A stretch of DNA of 64,000 nt from contig NZ_BAVZ01000018.1 in NCBI RefSeq assembly GCF_000576305.1, positions 1-64,000 on the forward strand, written 5' to 3'. Below, in pieces: positions 1 through 8,068 of this stretch. Source of the stretch: Paenibacillus pini JCM 16418. Lineage in GTDB: Bacteria > Bacillota > Bacilli > Paenibacillales > Paenibacillaceae. The translations under genes and the position numbers were made by a program. The notes below the pieces were generated by a model, which was not told where the DNA came from, ran no database searches, and worked only from the letters and a program-made list of their open reading frames with translations. The number at the start of each line of letters is the position of its first letter. The first letter of the stretch is position 1.

Positions 1-328
1 CGGCTTTTGGCAGAATTAGTGAAATGTTCACTACGCCCTCATCAAGGGGAACAGCTGCACCACCAGAGTTACGAATGGCTGTGTGGTATCCAAGGGATTC
101 AAGCCATATCCGTGCCTTAGCTGTACTTGGTAGCCTGCTGTCGCGCAGCCCAATAATAAAGGCGCGTGGGTGACGCCATATATGACAGATCGGTGGTCCA
201 CCTTGTCCAGTATATTTGCACAGAAGCTCATCCATCGCGAAGGGGTAGAGTGCATCTTGTTGTGTAAACTCATGCATCCGATCTAGGATCAACATGTGTT
301 TATACATTTCCTCATGTGGATCAATCAT
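1..328 (-). CDS. lipL: Octanoyl-[GcvH]:protein N-octanoyltransferase, 5' part (3' end outside window)
   Basis: The reverse strand is open from ATG at 328 to the window edge, giving the first 109 residues. The translation includes PFAMDELLCK, GPPICHIWRHPRAFIIGLRDSRLP and a NSGGAAVPLD stretch (split here for length), which match the N-terminal half of the BPL/LPL (lipoate ligase-like) fold of LipL. LipL moves octanoyl from GcvH to E2 subunits in Gram-positive lipoate synthesis. An AAGGAG ribosome site lies about 9 bases before the ATG. A competing 80-residue reading frame at 31-273 on the same strand is a shadow: it lacks the family motifs and a ribosome site. The catalytic Cys lies further downstream, outside the window, so activity cannot be judged. 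LplA-type ligase is the main alternative. Confidence 0.85.
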   Translation of the reverse strand, partial: MIDPHEEMYKHMLILDRMHEFTQQDALYPFAMDELLCKYTGQGGPPICHIWRHPRAFIIGLRDSRLPSTAKARIWLESLGYHTAIRNSGGAAVPLDEGVVNISLILPKA

Positions 329-399
329 CTGAACTACGCTCCTTTTTCCGGTATCGATTCTGTCCTTAAATATATCATTCTATGGCCCATGTATGAATG

Positions 400-446
400 A
401 AAAATACCCAAATCCCTAACAAATAAGAGGTTCCAAGGGTATTTTT
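400..446 (-). terminator. Rho-independent terminator of the 460-1284 chemoreceptor
   Basis: AAAAATACCC at 400-409 pairs with GGGTATTTTT at 437-446. Read on the reverse strand it follows the stop of the chemoreceptor gene and ends in a T-rich tract. Confidence 0.6.
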
Positions 447-459
447 AAATTAGCTTTGA

Positions 460-1284
460 TCAGCCTATTAACTTATGGATATACTCCTTCATACTGGCTC
501 CTGTTGTATTCAGCTGTTCGATGACTTGCATAAATTCAGTGACTAGTATGGCTTGCTCTTGCGAGGATGAAGCAATTTGGGAGAATTCAGTCTCCATTTG
601 TTTGATGGATGCTTGAACGTTTCCTAGAGTCTCAGAAATATTCAGCGTAGCTCGCTTGGTGTCCTCAGATAATTTGCGAACTTCTTTGGCGACGACATTA
701 AAGCCAGCTCCCAGCTGACCAGCACGTGCAGCTTCAATGGAAGCGTTTAGACCTAGAATATTGGTCTGGCTCGATATATTCTGAATGAGTCCGACGGTCT
801 TGTTCATACTTGTTGACTGCTGCACCGTTTGCTTGGAGTTCTCAAGAATATGTTCACTTGTTGCAGATAGCTGCTGAGAATGGGCGGCTACGTTCTGTAC
901 CATATCCACAAGCCGGTTCGTAATTTCATCCAGCTGCTGCATGTACTCTTCAAGTTGTTGTTGTTTCTCGAAGCTTTGTGCTGTAGCCAGTGCTCCGACA
1001 ATGTTCCCATGCTCATCACGGATGGGTATAGCCGAGGCGGAAATATGATACCCGTATATTTCAGGAGGAACGACTGTAGATGAATGCTCGCCGCGTAAGG
1101 CGGCCCATAAATTCTGATCATCACTTGGAATCGGCATGCCTGGGGTAATAGCGAAATCAATGGTGTTTGAAGGCTCATAAAGCAGAAATTTTTCCCGGTC
1201 AGTGATTCCGATCATAATATCTCCACGGGTCATAAGTTTGAGATACGGAACGGCTTGAATTAGTGTGTCAATGATGCTGTGCAT
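460..1284 (-). CDS. Soluble methyl-accepting chemotaxis protein, YfmS-like
   Basis: This 274-residue protein has no membrane segment or signal peptide. Residues 1-110 form a small sensor-like region ending in SAIPIRDEHGNIVGALATAQ, which resembles the last strands of a PAS/Cache fold. A coiled coil follows, then a short MCP signalling hairpin with the conserved tip (NILGLNASIEAARAG, residues about 175-190) that binds CheA/CheW. The size and plan resemble the cytoplasmic receptor YfmS of B. subtilis; the equivalence is inferred. It is probably a sensor of an intracellular or diffusible ligand that feeds the chemotaxis kinase. It is transcribed alone, with terminator at 400-446, and divergent from the deformylase gene. 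The ligand is unknown. Confidence 0.8.
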   Translation of the reverse strand: MHSIIDTLIQAVPYLKLMTRGDIMIGITDREKFLLYEPSNTIDFAITPGMPIPSDDQNLWAALRGEHSSTVVPPEIYGYHISASAIPIRDEHGNIVGALATAQSFEKQQQLEEYMQQLDEITNRLVDMVQNVAAHSQQLSATSEHILENSKQTVQQSTSMNKTVGLIQNISSQTNILGLNASIEAARAGQLGAGFNVVAKEVRKLSEDTKRATLNISETLGNVQASIKQMETEFSQIASSSQEQAILVTEFMQVIEQLNTTGASMKEYIHKLIG

Positions 1285-1569
1285 ATGTTCCTCCTACTAT
1301 AATGATTGGGGTTATTGTAAGGTGAAAAGGTGATTTGTCTATTTAATTTATCGACAATTAAGCACTAACTTGAAAGTACAAACAGGCCTATAAACCGTCC
1401 AATTTCTGGAATGCAATGATAAAATTCATAAACATGAACCTTTTACTTCATTTTAGATGGGAATATATTCAACAAATAGTATATTATATAGGAAATATGT
1501 AGCGATTATAGGGGCAACATTCAATGATTAAACAGATTTATTTCCAAAATGATGTACGAAAGGTGCGGT

Positions 1570-2106
1570 ATGATGGCTGTTCAATCGATTGTCTCGTTTG
1601 GAGACATTTTATTGCGTAAAAAGGCAAAGCACGTCATATCCATCACCCCAAGAATGATTCGTATTCTGAATGACTTAGTGGATACGTTGTATGCGGTAGA
1701 AGGCCGTGCGGGTCTAGCTGCACCTCAGATTGGCATATTACGGCGGATGATTGTGATGGATTGCGGCCAAGGGCTCATGGAACTGATTAATCCGCAAATC
1801 CTCGATATGCGAGGAGAGCAGAAGGGGCCTGAGGCTTGTTTGTCTTTACCCCATTATATTGGCGCCGTAAAAAGAGCGGAATATGTCAAAGTTAGAGCAA
1901 TGAACAGGCATGGAGAGCATATCATTATAGAAGGTACAGGCCTAATTGCTCGATGTATTCAGCACGAGATGGATCATTTGGATGGGAAGTTATTTGTGGA
2001 TTTTGCCGAGGGGAATTGGATTTACAGCCGAACCTCGGGCGATAAAATGAGTCTGGCTGACGCCATTAATCTCAGTAAGCATAGGCCCATGAGAATGGTC
2101 GAATGA
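1570..2106 (+). CDS. def: Peptide deformylase
   Basis: All three family motifs are present: GLAAPQIG (Q53), EACLSLP with metal-ligand Cys90, and QHEMDHLDG with H132, E133 and H136. The enzyme removes the formyl group from the N-terminal Met of new proteins, using Fe2+ or Zn2+. Motif 2 reads EAC rather than the commoner EGC. The frame is open from ATG 1549, but AAAGG at 1559-1563 favours ATG 1570 (or 1573), giving 178 residues. That is short for a Gram-positive type 2 enzyme, so it may be a second, type 1-like copy. The following membrane-protein frame overlaps the stop codon, indicating co-transcription. Confidence 0.9.
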   Translation: MMAVQSIVSFGDILLRKKAKHVISITPRMIRILNDLVDTLYAVEGRAGLAAPQIGILRRMIVMDCGQGLMELINPQILDMRGEQKGPEACLSLPHYIGAVKRAEYVKVRAMNRHGEHIIIEGTGLIARCIQHEMDHLDGKLFVDFAEGNWIYSRTSGDKMSLADAINLSKHRPMRMVE

Positions 2107-2120
2107 AAGGGAGTAATCGA

Positions 2121-2630
2121 ATGCCATTTCGAAATATTCAGAGATCAACTTACTTATTTATCTGCTGTTTGCTGATCATCGTATCCGCCGATATTTTTGT
2201 CACGCGCAGGGACACTGTTCTTTCTGGGCCTTCTACTTTAATGGGGTATGCATGGTTGCTAAATATAGGCGATCTATGGATTCTATCGCTTATTTGGGCC
2301 GATTGCCGTGCAGCATTTATACACCCGATCCGTAATGAAGGGGATGTATTACATATCCGATATGGGTTACGGATTCAGGCTAGTCTCCCATTAAGCAATA
2401 TACAAGAGGTGTCGAGCGCACTGGAATTTAATCCGGATAAAGAAGAAATCAAGCAGGCTGCGATGCCGATGCTTACACCTAATGTCCGGATTACGCTGAA
2501 ATATCCGCTTCAAGTCGAGACGATATTACTGATGAATAGGCAGGTTAGTACGATCTATTTGGCAATGGATGAGCCAGCTGCCTTTGCCCTTACCATAGAA
2601 CAGAAATGTTTCCATCATAATTCTGAGTAA
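2121..2630 (+). CDS. Small membrane protein with PH-like cytoplasmic domain, unknown function
   Basis: The product has 169 residues from ATG 2121, which has AAAGGGAG 8 bases upstream. An earlier ATG at 2103 overlaps the deformylase stop but lacks a ribosome site. Two hydrophobic segments (about residues 10-28 and 42-60) are followed by a soluble region with DVLHIRYGLRIQASLPLSNI. That pattern is typical of bacterial PH-like (bPH2/YdfP-like) domains: a beta strand, then a 'slow down' loop after two membrane helices. I do not recognise a named family with confidence. It sits in an operon-like arrangement behind def, but no functional link follows from this. Confidence 0.65.
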   Translation: MPFRNIQRSTYLFICCLLIIVSADIFVTRRDTVLSGPSTLMGYAWLLNIGDLWILSLIWADCRAAFIHPIRNEGDVLHIRYGLRIQASLPLSNIQEVSSALEFNPDKEEIKQAAMPMLTPNVRITLKYPLQVETILLMNRQVSTIYLAMDEPAAFALTIEQKCFHHNSE

Positions 2631-2732
2631 AAAGGTCATACTAAGGGGACAGGAATCGTACAATGTTGTTGTACAGCGTCCATTAACAGCTTGTAGCTGA
2701 TGAACATTTTGCAATGAAGGAGTGTTTCGTTC

Positions 2733-2957
2733 ATGTATTTCGGTAAAAAAGTAATTGAAGAAATCCCAGAGGCTGAGACCGTAATCTGGTCCTGTGAAAA
2801 TGAGGGATGCAACGGATGGATGCGCGATAATTTCGCTTTTGAACAGGAGCCGATTTGTACCCAGTGCCAATCAACAATGGTCAGTAGTGTGAAGACACTG
2901 CCGCTTGTGATCAATGATCATCAGACGAAGATGCTGAGAAAAGGCACATTGATATAG
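2733..2957 (+). CDS. YdjO-family zinc-ribbon protein
   Basis: This 74-residue protein has two Cys pairs, C-E-N-E-G-C around residues 21-26 and C-T-Q-C around 42-45, separated by NGWMRDNFAF. The layout matches the YdjO family (Pfam: cold-inducible protein YdjO) of Bacillales, small putative zinc ribbons of unknown biochemical role. AAGGAG at 2717-2722 supports the ATG. The gene has about 100 bases of upstream leader after the previous stop. Cold induction is known for the B. subtilis homologue only and is not shown here. Confidence 0.75.
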   Translation: MYFGKKVIEEIPEAETVIWSCENEGCNGWMRDNFAFEQEPICTQCQSTMVSSVKTLPLVINDHQTKMLRKGTLI

Positions 2958-3008
2958 TACGGTAAAGGGAGAAGGGAGTGGCGAGATGTATCGCTGCTTC
3001 CTTCTTCT

Positions 3009-3734
3009 TTGTATTGTGATTTGCGCGAAATTGTCTGCGAGGGCTATACTTTAACCGTAACCTCACAACATCAACTTAGTCAGGCAGGTGGAATTATTGA
3101 TACCCGGCAGCTACACAAGTTAGGACGCCAGGACATTGCTCAAGCAGGAAGAATCTTAGCCGAAAATTTTACGGAGGATCCACTCTATGTACACATTCTC
3201 CCAGATGAAGAGACAAGGCTAAGTGTACTCACGATCTTTTTTACGAATTATTTGTATATGATGTATGACAGCTCAGATTTGTTAGTCACATCGGAACGAA
3301 TGGAAGGGATTGCGGTCGTCTTTCATCCCGAGCGAATGCAGACTTCGTTATCGAGGCTGAAGTATAGCGCTGATATTGTCCAAGCCATCGTACGCTCTGT
3401 AGGGATATCTCGTTATATTGGATTCAAAGCATTTGTACGAGGTGTTCGTACATTAAATAGTATGAGCTCAGCGTGGCTAGCCAATCTCGAGGATAAGAAC
3501 TATATGCACCTCGATATGCTAATCGTGCAGCAAGCATACCGGGGACAAGGCGTGGTTTCTCATGTGATGGGGGAGCTGCTTAGTGAATGCCGTAAACAGC
3601 AGAAGGCATGCACGCTAGAGACACAAAGCGAGCGAAACGTTAGTATCTACGGACATTACGGTTTTCAAACCGTAGAAGTCATACCCTTGCAGGGTAGTGC
3701 ATTGAAACAGTATTGTATGTTATGCCGACCTTAA
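3009..3734 (+). CDS. GNAT-family N-acetyltransferase, start codon unclear
   Basis: The frame contains a GNAT fold: an N-terminal region LGRQDIAQAGRILAENFTED, then the acetyl-CoA loop QQAYRGQGVVSHVMGELL (R/Q-x-x-G-x-G/A type) near residue 180 and the terminal FYGHYGF-like motif (IYGHYGFQT). The acyl acceptor is unknown. The only start in frame is TTG at 3009, without any ribosome site. A strong site, GAAGGGAG (2971-2978), instead serves ATG 2986 in another frame, which ends after 22 codons at 3054. Adding one base between 2986 and 3009 would join the two frames. So the true start is probably 2986, with a one-base deletion, or the short frame is an upstream ORF. Confidence 0.7.
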   Translation: MYCDLREIVCEGYTLTVTSQHQLSQAGGIIDTRQLHKLGRQDIAQAGRILAENFTEDPLYVHILPDEETRLSVLTIFFTNYLYMMYDSSDLLVTSERMEGIAVVFHPERMQTSLSRLKYSADIVQAIVRSVGISRYIGFKAFVRGVRTLNSMSSAWLANLEDKNYMHLDMLIVQQAYRGQGVVSHVMGELLSECRKQQKACTLETQSERNVSIYGHYGFQTVEVIPLQGSALKQYCMLCRP

Positions 3735-3826
3735 TGGATGCTTCTTACCTCTGTTTTTTAAGTAGGATCAACGTGAGCACTTGGGTAGACGCTACGCGAA
3801 CGGGCCGTTGTTCCAATCGCTGTGTT

Positions 3827-3935
3827 CTCCAGATTTTTTTTCATTTCCCTTAGCGGTGAAAATCCGGAGATCAAGGTGAACGCATTCGCTTCTCCACAAT
3901 CATCCCGTCCTCTCCGCTGTTTAAGCGGGAGAGGA
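3827..3935. repeat. Two consecutive hairpins in an interspersed-repeat-like stretch
   Basis: CTCC-A-GATTTT at 3827-3837 pairs with AAAATC-C-GGAG ending at 3869. TCCTCTCCGCT at 3908-3918 pairs with AGCGGGAGAGGA at 3924-3935. The stretch 3740-3970 carries no credible gene: the 118-residue reverse frame across it lacks a ribosome site and family features. It looks like non-coding repeat DNA abutting the transposase remnant. Whether it is repeated elsewhere in the genome cannot be seen here. Confidence 0.4.
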
Positions 3936-3973
3936 ACTTCACTCTTCAAAAACACAAAAAAAGAAATCGTTTT

Positions 3974-4171
3974 TTGGTAAAATGGAAGTACGACCAACCA
4001 TCCCAAAACCAGAAGCAAGCTCGGGAAATCCTGAACAACCGGGGGTTTCGGCGATTTCTGCTTCGCGGCATGGAAAAAGTGACGCTTGAGGTAGGTTGGC
4101 GTTCCCTTGCTCACAATCTATTGAAGCAAGCTGCAAATGACCAAAAACGCAAAGCAGCGATCCTCCAATAA
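3974..4171 (+). pseudogene. C-terminal remnant of an IS1182-family transposase
   Basis: The 65-residue frame contains NRGFRRFLLRGMEKV followed by GWRSLAHNLLKQA. That matches the C-terminal end of IS1182-type DDE transposases, where F-R-R-F-L-L-R-G and S-L-A-H-N-L are conserved. Nothing of the catalytic core (DDE region) is found upstream, so this is a non-functional fragment. Its TAA stop lies in the loop of the perfect hairpin at 4149-4191. The assignment comes from motif recognition. No ribosome site is seen, and the fragment is unlikely to be expressed as protein. Confidence 0.6.
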
Positions 4172-4191
4172 CCGGAGGATCGCTGCTTTGC
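4149..4191. terminator. Perfect 18-bp hairpin with T-run at the transposase remnant's end
   Basis: GCAAAGCAGCGATCCTCC at 4149-4166 pairs without mismatch with GGAGGATCGCTGCTTTGC at 4174-4191; the loop is 7 bases. A TGTCTTTTTT tract follows. It can act as a terminator for rightward transcription, or be a relic of the insertion-sequence end. Confidence 0.65.
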
Positions 4192-4281
4192 TGTCTTTTT
4201 TACAATTTTAAGATGATAAAATCCTGTATCTGTTGTAGGAATATCTACTTATGGGACAGCCCCTTTATTCATTACATAAGG

Positions 4282-5517
4282 TTATTCATTACATTGTTGA
4301 AGTGAACCTGCGACGATCTTTCCTTTGAACATCGTAGCTACTCGGTTCGATCTTCTTGCAATGGCTTCAGCGGAACAGGAGGCTTCAACAAACACTATGC
4401 TTGCTTCATTACCAACTTGTGGCCAGACTCGGTTTCCTTCTGAGTCAAGAGGGGTCTGCCCATTGGTAATATAGCGGAGAGTTTGTGCTAAAGATTGTTC
4501 ATTAGTCCATCCAGACAATTCTGCTAACCGACCAGCACGTTCTAGAATATCTCCATTTCCAAATGGAGACCAAACATCAACAATATTATCGCATCCGACG
4601 GCGACTGATACGCCTTTTTCGTGTAATAAGCCAACAGGTGGACACTTTCGATTAATGGGCACGCTCGTAATAATGGTGATTCCTGCATCGGCTAATATTT
4701 CAGCAGTACCTGCTGCTTGCGCTAAAGAGACATCCCCAAGGCTAAATGCATGGCTAATCGCAACTTTATTTTGTAAACCAGCTGCTTTGGTTAACTGGGC
4801 CAATCTTTTCATCGTAAAAATACCTAGGTGATCTGCATCATGTAAATGGAGGTCAATTCCGGCATTAGCATCAACAGCAAGTTCAATGATTTCGTTTAAA
4901 GCAACTTCAATATTTCCTTCCACTGTTGCTGGGTCCACACCCCCTACTAAGCTTGCCCCTTGGCGAAGCGCCTCTCGTACTAATTCTTTTGTGTTCGAGC
5001 GTAATAATCCGTGTTGCGGAAATGCTACAATTTCATAAGATAACTTTCCTTCAAAGGTTTGCAGTGCCTTTTGCACTTCCTCTAGATTCTTAAGTCCCAC
5101 CTCAGGATAAATATCCACATGTGTACGAACATGAGTAACTCCAGACTTTAGATACATTTCGAGTAGCTTCTCGGCCCGTTCTTGTGTAGTCGTCTTAAGC
5201 GAAGGCATGACCTCCTTCTCGGTTTCAAAACGTTCAAAAATGCTGTTGACAGGGTTTACTGAACGCCAGCGGTCACCAAGTAACGTTTTATCTAAATGAC
5301 AATGCTTTTCGATCAAGGATGGAAGAATCAATAATTGCTTTGCATCTTTTTGAGGGAGGGTATCGGTTATGGTTTCGCTCGAAGAAGTGATTTTCGTGAT
5401 CTTACCTTCCTCAATTAAAAGATGCGAGCATTCTGTCTTTGTACCTGTGATCATGCCATTTTCAGTGTGATAGCCGCTTTCCAACCTAGCATTTGTTATC
5501 CAAAATGCAGAACTCAT
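4282..5517 (-). CDS. CodA-like amidohydrolase (cytosine deaminase family)
   Basis: This 411-residue protein belongs to the metal-dependent amidohydrolase superfamily: HCHLDK (first metal pair, near residue 73), RTHVD, DLHLHD (near 225), SHAF, and GCDNIVDVWSPFG, where the Asp is the catalytic base. Order and spacing follow cytosine/isocytosine deaminases. The HCDE motif of E. coli CodA is replaced by DLHLHD, so the substrate may be another nitrogen heterocycle or an aminotriazine-like amide. It is probably cytosolic and serves nitrogen salvage. GAGAGG precedes the ATG. A LysR regulator is transcribed divergently 178 bases away and probably controls it. The exact substrate is not inferable. Confidence 0.8.
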   Translation of the reverse strand: MSSAFWITNARLESGYHTENGMITGTKTECSHLLIEEGKITKITSSSETITDTLPQKDAKQLLILPSLIEKHCHLDKTLLGDRWRSVNPVNSIFERFETEKEVMPSLKTTTQERAEKLLEMYLKSGVTHVRTHVDIYPEVGLKNLEEVQKALQTFEGKLSYEIVAFPQHGLLRSNTKELVREALRQGASLVGGVDPATVEGNIEVALNEIIELAVDANAGIDLHLHDADHLGIFTMKRLAQLTKAAGLQNKVAISHAFSLGDVSLAQAAGTAEILADAGITIITSVPINRKCPPVGLLHEKGVSVAVGCDNIVDVWSPFGNGDILERAGRLAELSGWTNEQSLAQTLRYITNGQTPLDSEGNRVWPQVGNEASIVFVEASCSAEAIARRSNRVATMFKGKIVAGSLQQCNE

Positions 5518-5603
5518 ATCAGATCAACCTCTCTTTTATATAAATGAAATTGTTCCAGCAAAATGCAGCCAATAATAAAAGTATCGATTATCTTCCATCT
5601 GCA

Positions 5604-5629
5604 ATATGCTAACATGGGAATAGCTATAT
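5604..5629. promoter_or_regulatory. Candidate LysR-type T-N11-A operator
   Basis: ATATGCT and AGCTATAT flank 11 bases in the 178-base divergent region between the deaminase and LysR genes. GCT-N11-AGC fits the T-N11-A rule of LysR binding sites. The arms are short, so this is a candidate only. Confidence 0.4.
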
Positions 5630-5695
5630 GAAAAATATATAAAAAATAAGTTTCAGATATGTTTATCGTATATTAGTGGGAGAGTGTTATCAAAA

Positions 5696-6610
5696 ATGGA
5701 CATCAGACAGCTGCGATATTTTATAGCGATTGTAGAGGAAAGACAAATTTCTGCTGCAGCCGAAAGAATGCATATTTCTCAGCCCCCCTTAAGTCAACAA
5801 TTGAAGCACATGGAAGAGGAACTAGGATCACAATTAGTGGAGAGAACAGGAAAATTCTTAGAAGTGACGGAAGCCGGAAAGGCTTTATATAAATATGCCT
5901 TGCAGATGACGCAGTTAATGGAAGAGGCCAAAATGGAAGTTAAGGAAGTGGGGAACGGAGCCAATGGGAGACTAACGATAGGCATTAACACATTTTCGGC
6001 AGTTGAGTTACCTGACATCCTTCATCAATTCCACAAGGAGTACCCGAAGGTAACTTATAAAATTCAGCAAAATGAATCCTCATATTTATGTAAATTAGTA
6101 AGAGATCGGGTTGTGGAGCTGGCGATCATACGATTACCACTCGAGTTGGACCATTTCTCGGTGCTTCACCTATATACGGAACCCTTCTATTTTATTACTT
6201 CGAACAAACAGAACGAGTTTAATGGTGAAGTCTCACTTGCTGATATTCAAAGCTACCCCCTTCTTTTACCGAGTACGGAAGGATTAGGGGTACATTATTT
6301 GATTTTGGAGGCATTTTCTCGATTCCAGCTACAACCTAACATTGTTGGAGAATGTTCTGATATCACGCTGTTGATGGATTTAATCTCCTCGGACTTTGGC
6401 GCATCCATTGTTCCAGAAACGATACTAAAACGCCATACAGGATATCAGGTACAGTCGCACAAAATTACGAATGCTACGTTATCCTCCTCGGTTGGAGTCA
6501 TATGGCAGAAGAATCATTACTTATCGAAGGCTGCTCAAAACTTTGTGGATTTATTACAAGGGAGAAGTAATGTAATACGTATGGCAAAAGAATACGATAC
6601 GTCCGAATGA
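5696..6610 (+). CDS. LysR-family transcriptional regulator
   Basis: The product has 304 residues. It begins MDIRQLRYFIAIVEERQ and continues with the winged helix-turn-helix (AAERMHISQPPLSQQLKHME, residues about 20-40). A type 2 periplasmic-binding-like effector domain starts at GRLTIGINTF, near residue 90. ATG 5696 is chosen because the family starts at MDIRQL; GTG 5684 in frame would add four residues. It is divergent from the CodA-like deaminase and probably its activator, with the small-molecule inducer unknown. A strong hairpin follows at 6639-6674. Confidence 0.88.
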   Translation: MDIRQLRYFIAIVEERQISAAAERMHISQPPLSQQLKHMEEELGSQLVERTGKFLEVTEAGKALYKYALQMTQLMEEAKMEVKEVGNGANGRLTIGINTFSAVELPDILHQFHKEYPKVTYKIQQNESSYLCKLVRDRVVELAIIRLPLELDHFSVLHLYTEPFYFITSNKQNEFNGEVSLADIQSYPLLLPSTEGLGVHYLILEAFSRFQLQPNIVGECSDITLLMDLISSDFGASIVPETILKRHTGYQVQSHKITNATLSSSVGVIWQKNHYLSKAAQNFVDLLQGRSNVIRMAKEYDTSE

Positions 6611-6638
6611 TGAATATATGAATAATTCCTCATATGAA

Positions 6639-6674
6639 ACAACAATGGATCACCCGAGGGTGATCCATTGTTGT
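6639..6674. terminator. Bidirectional terminator between lysR and ald
   Basis: ACAACAATGGATCACCC is followed by GA and its exact 17-base complement, giving a perfect 17-bp stem with almost no free loop. It sits between convergent genes. T-runs are weak, but the stem is very stable. Confidence 0.7.
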
Positions 6675-6700
6675 AGCTGCTCGGAGGCATCTGATCTTAA

Positions 6701-7828
6701 TTATGCCTTGATACGAGTCAGTGCTTTTTCCGCAGGTACATAATCGTAACCTAAATCACGGGCAACAGCTTCATAGGTAATACAGCCGTTTAGTACATTG
6801 GCACCGCTACGAATGGCTTCGTTTGTCGCGAGCAATAGTTGCAGCTCTTGACTCGCAAGCTTCAAGGCGAAAGGCATCGTTGCGTTCGTCAAAGCGAGAG
6901 TCGATGTTTGCGGCACAGCGCCCGGCATATTAGCTACGGCATAGTGAACGACACCATGTCTGACGTATGTTGGGTTATCATGCGTAGTAATGTGATCAAT
7001 GGTTTCTACAATACCACCCTGATCAATGGCAACATCTACGATAACAGAGCCCGGACTCATCGTTTTAACCATGTCCTCGGTTACAAGGCGAGGTGCCTTT
7101 GCCCCTGGAATAAGCACAGCGCAGATTAATAGATCTGAGGATTCAACTGCTGCTGCGATATTGGAAGGACTAGAGACAAGCGTCTTGATTTGGTTGCCAA
7201 AAATATCATCCAATTGGCGCAGTCTTGGGATGCTAAGATCTAGTAATGTAACATCTGCGCCAAGACCGACAGCGAGTTTGGCCGCATTCATGCCGACAAT
7301 GCCCCCACCAATAACGGTAACTTTACCACGGGAGACACCTGGAACGCCGGATAATAAGATACCTTTGCCGCCATGAGGACGCTCTAGCAGCTGTGCACCG
7401 ATTTGCGCAGCCATACGGCCAGCCACCTCGCTCATGGGTGTGAGCAGAGGAAGGGTGCCTTGTACATTAACCGTTTCATAGGCAATGGCATTGACGCCAG
7501 ATTCGACGAGTGCCTTAGCCAATTCAGGTTCAGCAGCAAGATGTAAATAAGTGAAGAGGAGGAGCCCCTTGCGGAAGTAAACATATTCACTAGCGAGTGG
7601 TTCTTTGACTTTCATGATCATATCGGATTTCTTCCATACATCTGCCGCTAGTGGAAGGACGGTTGCCCCAGCTTGTTGATATGCTTCATTAGTGAATCCG
7701 CTTTCAAGTCCTGCGTCATGTTCTACATATACCGTGTGCCCTTGACGAATAAAGTCGGCTGCTCCTGATGGAGTTACTGCTACACGGTTTTCATTATTTT
7801 TAATTTCTTTAGGGATACCAATGTTCAT
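6701..7828 (-). CDS. ald: Alanine dehydrogenase
   Basis: This 375-residue NAD-dependent enzyme interconverts L-alanine and pyruvate plus ammonia. It begins MNIGIPKEIKNNENRVAVTP, as the family does. Catalytic Lys75 (KVKEP) and His96 (YLHLAAEP) are present. The Rossmann loop VIGGGIVGMNAAKLAVGLGA and the catalytic VDVAIDQGG motif follow, and the C-terminus is intact. GAGGTGG lies 6 bases before ATG 7828; the 19-codon open extension upstream is not needed. It is divergent from an AdeR-like regulator, as in B. subtilis where AdeR activates ald. It supports alanine use as carbon and nitrogen source and sporulation. Confidence 0.96.
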   Translation of the reverse strand: MNIGIPKEIKNNENRVAVTPSGAADFIRQGHTVYVEHDAGLESGFTNEAYQQAGATVLPLAADVWKKSDMIMKVKEPLASEYVYFRKGLLLFTYLHLAAEPELAKALVESGVNAIAYETVNVQGTLPLLTPMSEVAGRMAAQIGAQLLERPHGGKGILLSGVPGVSRGKVTVIGGGIVGMNAAKLAVGLGADVTLLDLSIPRLRQLDDIFGNQIKTLVSSPSNIAAAVESSDLLICAVLIPGAKAPRLVTEDMVKTMSPGSVIVDVAIDQGGIVETIDHITTHDNPTYVRHGVVHYAVANMPGAVPQTSTLALTNATMPFALKLASQELQLLLATNEAIRSGANVLNGCITYEAVARDLGYDYVPAEKALTRIKA

Positions 7829-7916
7829 GATGAACCACCTCGTATGCGTATTTTCGAATGATCGCTTGCCATGCATGTTGTTCACAATATATTCACATTT
7901 TACAATCTAGCGAGCT

Positions 7917-7931
7917 CGTATGCATCATACG
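7917..7931. promoter_or_regulatory. Inverted repeat in the ald-adeR divergent region
   Basis: CGTATG-CAT-CATACG is a perfect 6+6 palindrome, 89 bases upstream of ald in a 240-base divergent region. It may be an operator for the AdeR-like regulator. There is no direct proof, and a short palindrome of this size can occur by chance. Confidence 0.3.
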
Positions 7932-8068
7932 TCATGTCAATCGAATTCAATATATCGTAGGACATAATGTTTAGTCTGTAACAGGGGAGGTGTATTGTAA
8001 AAGACGGGTACAAACCATATAATGTCAACATTAATGAATACTTGAGACTGAGATGGGAATGACGCTTG

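Noticed and set aside
31..273. 80-residue reverse reading frame
   Set aside because: It overlaps the lipL frame on the same strand and lacks family motifs and a ribosome site; lipL explains the region.
3758..4114. 118-residue reverse frame with a Pro/Lys-rich sequence
   Set aside because: It has no ribosome site, is low in structure, and lies antisense to the transposase remnant and hairpins.
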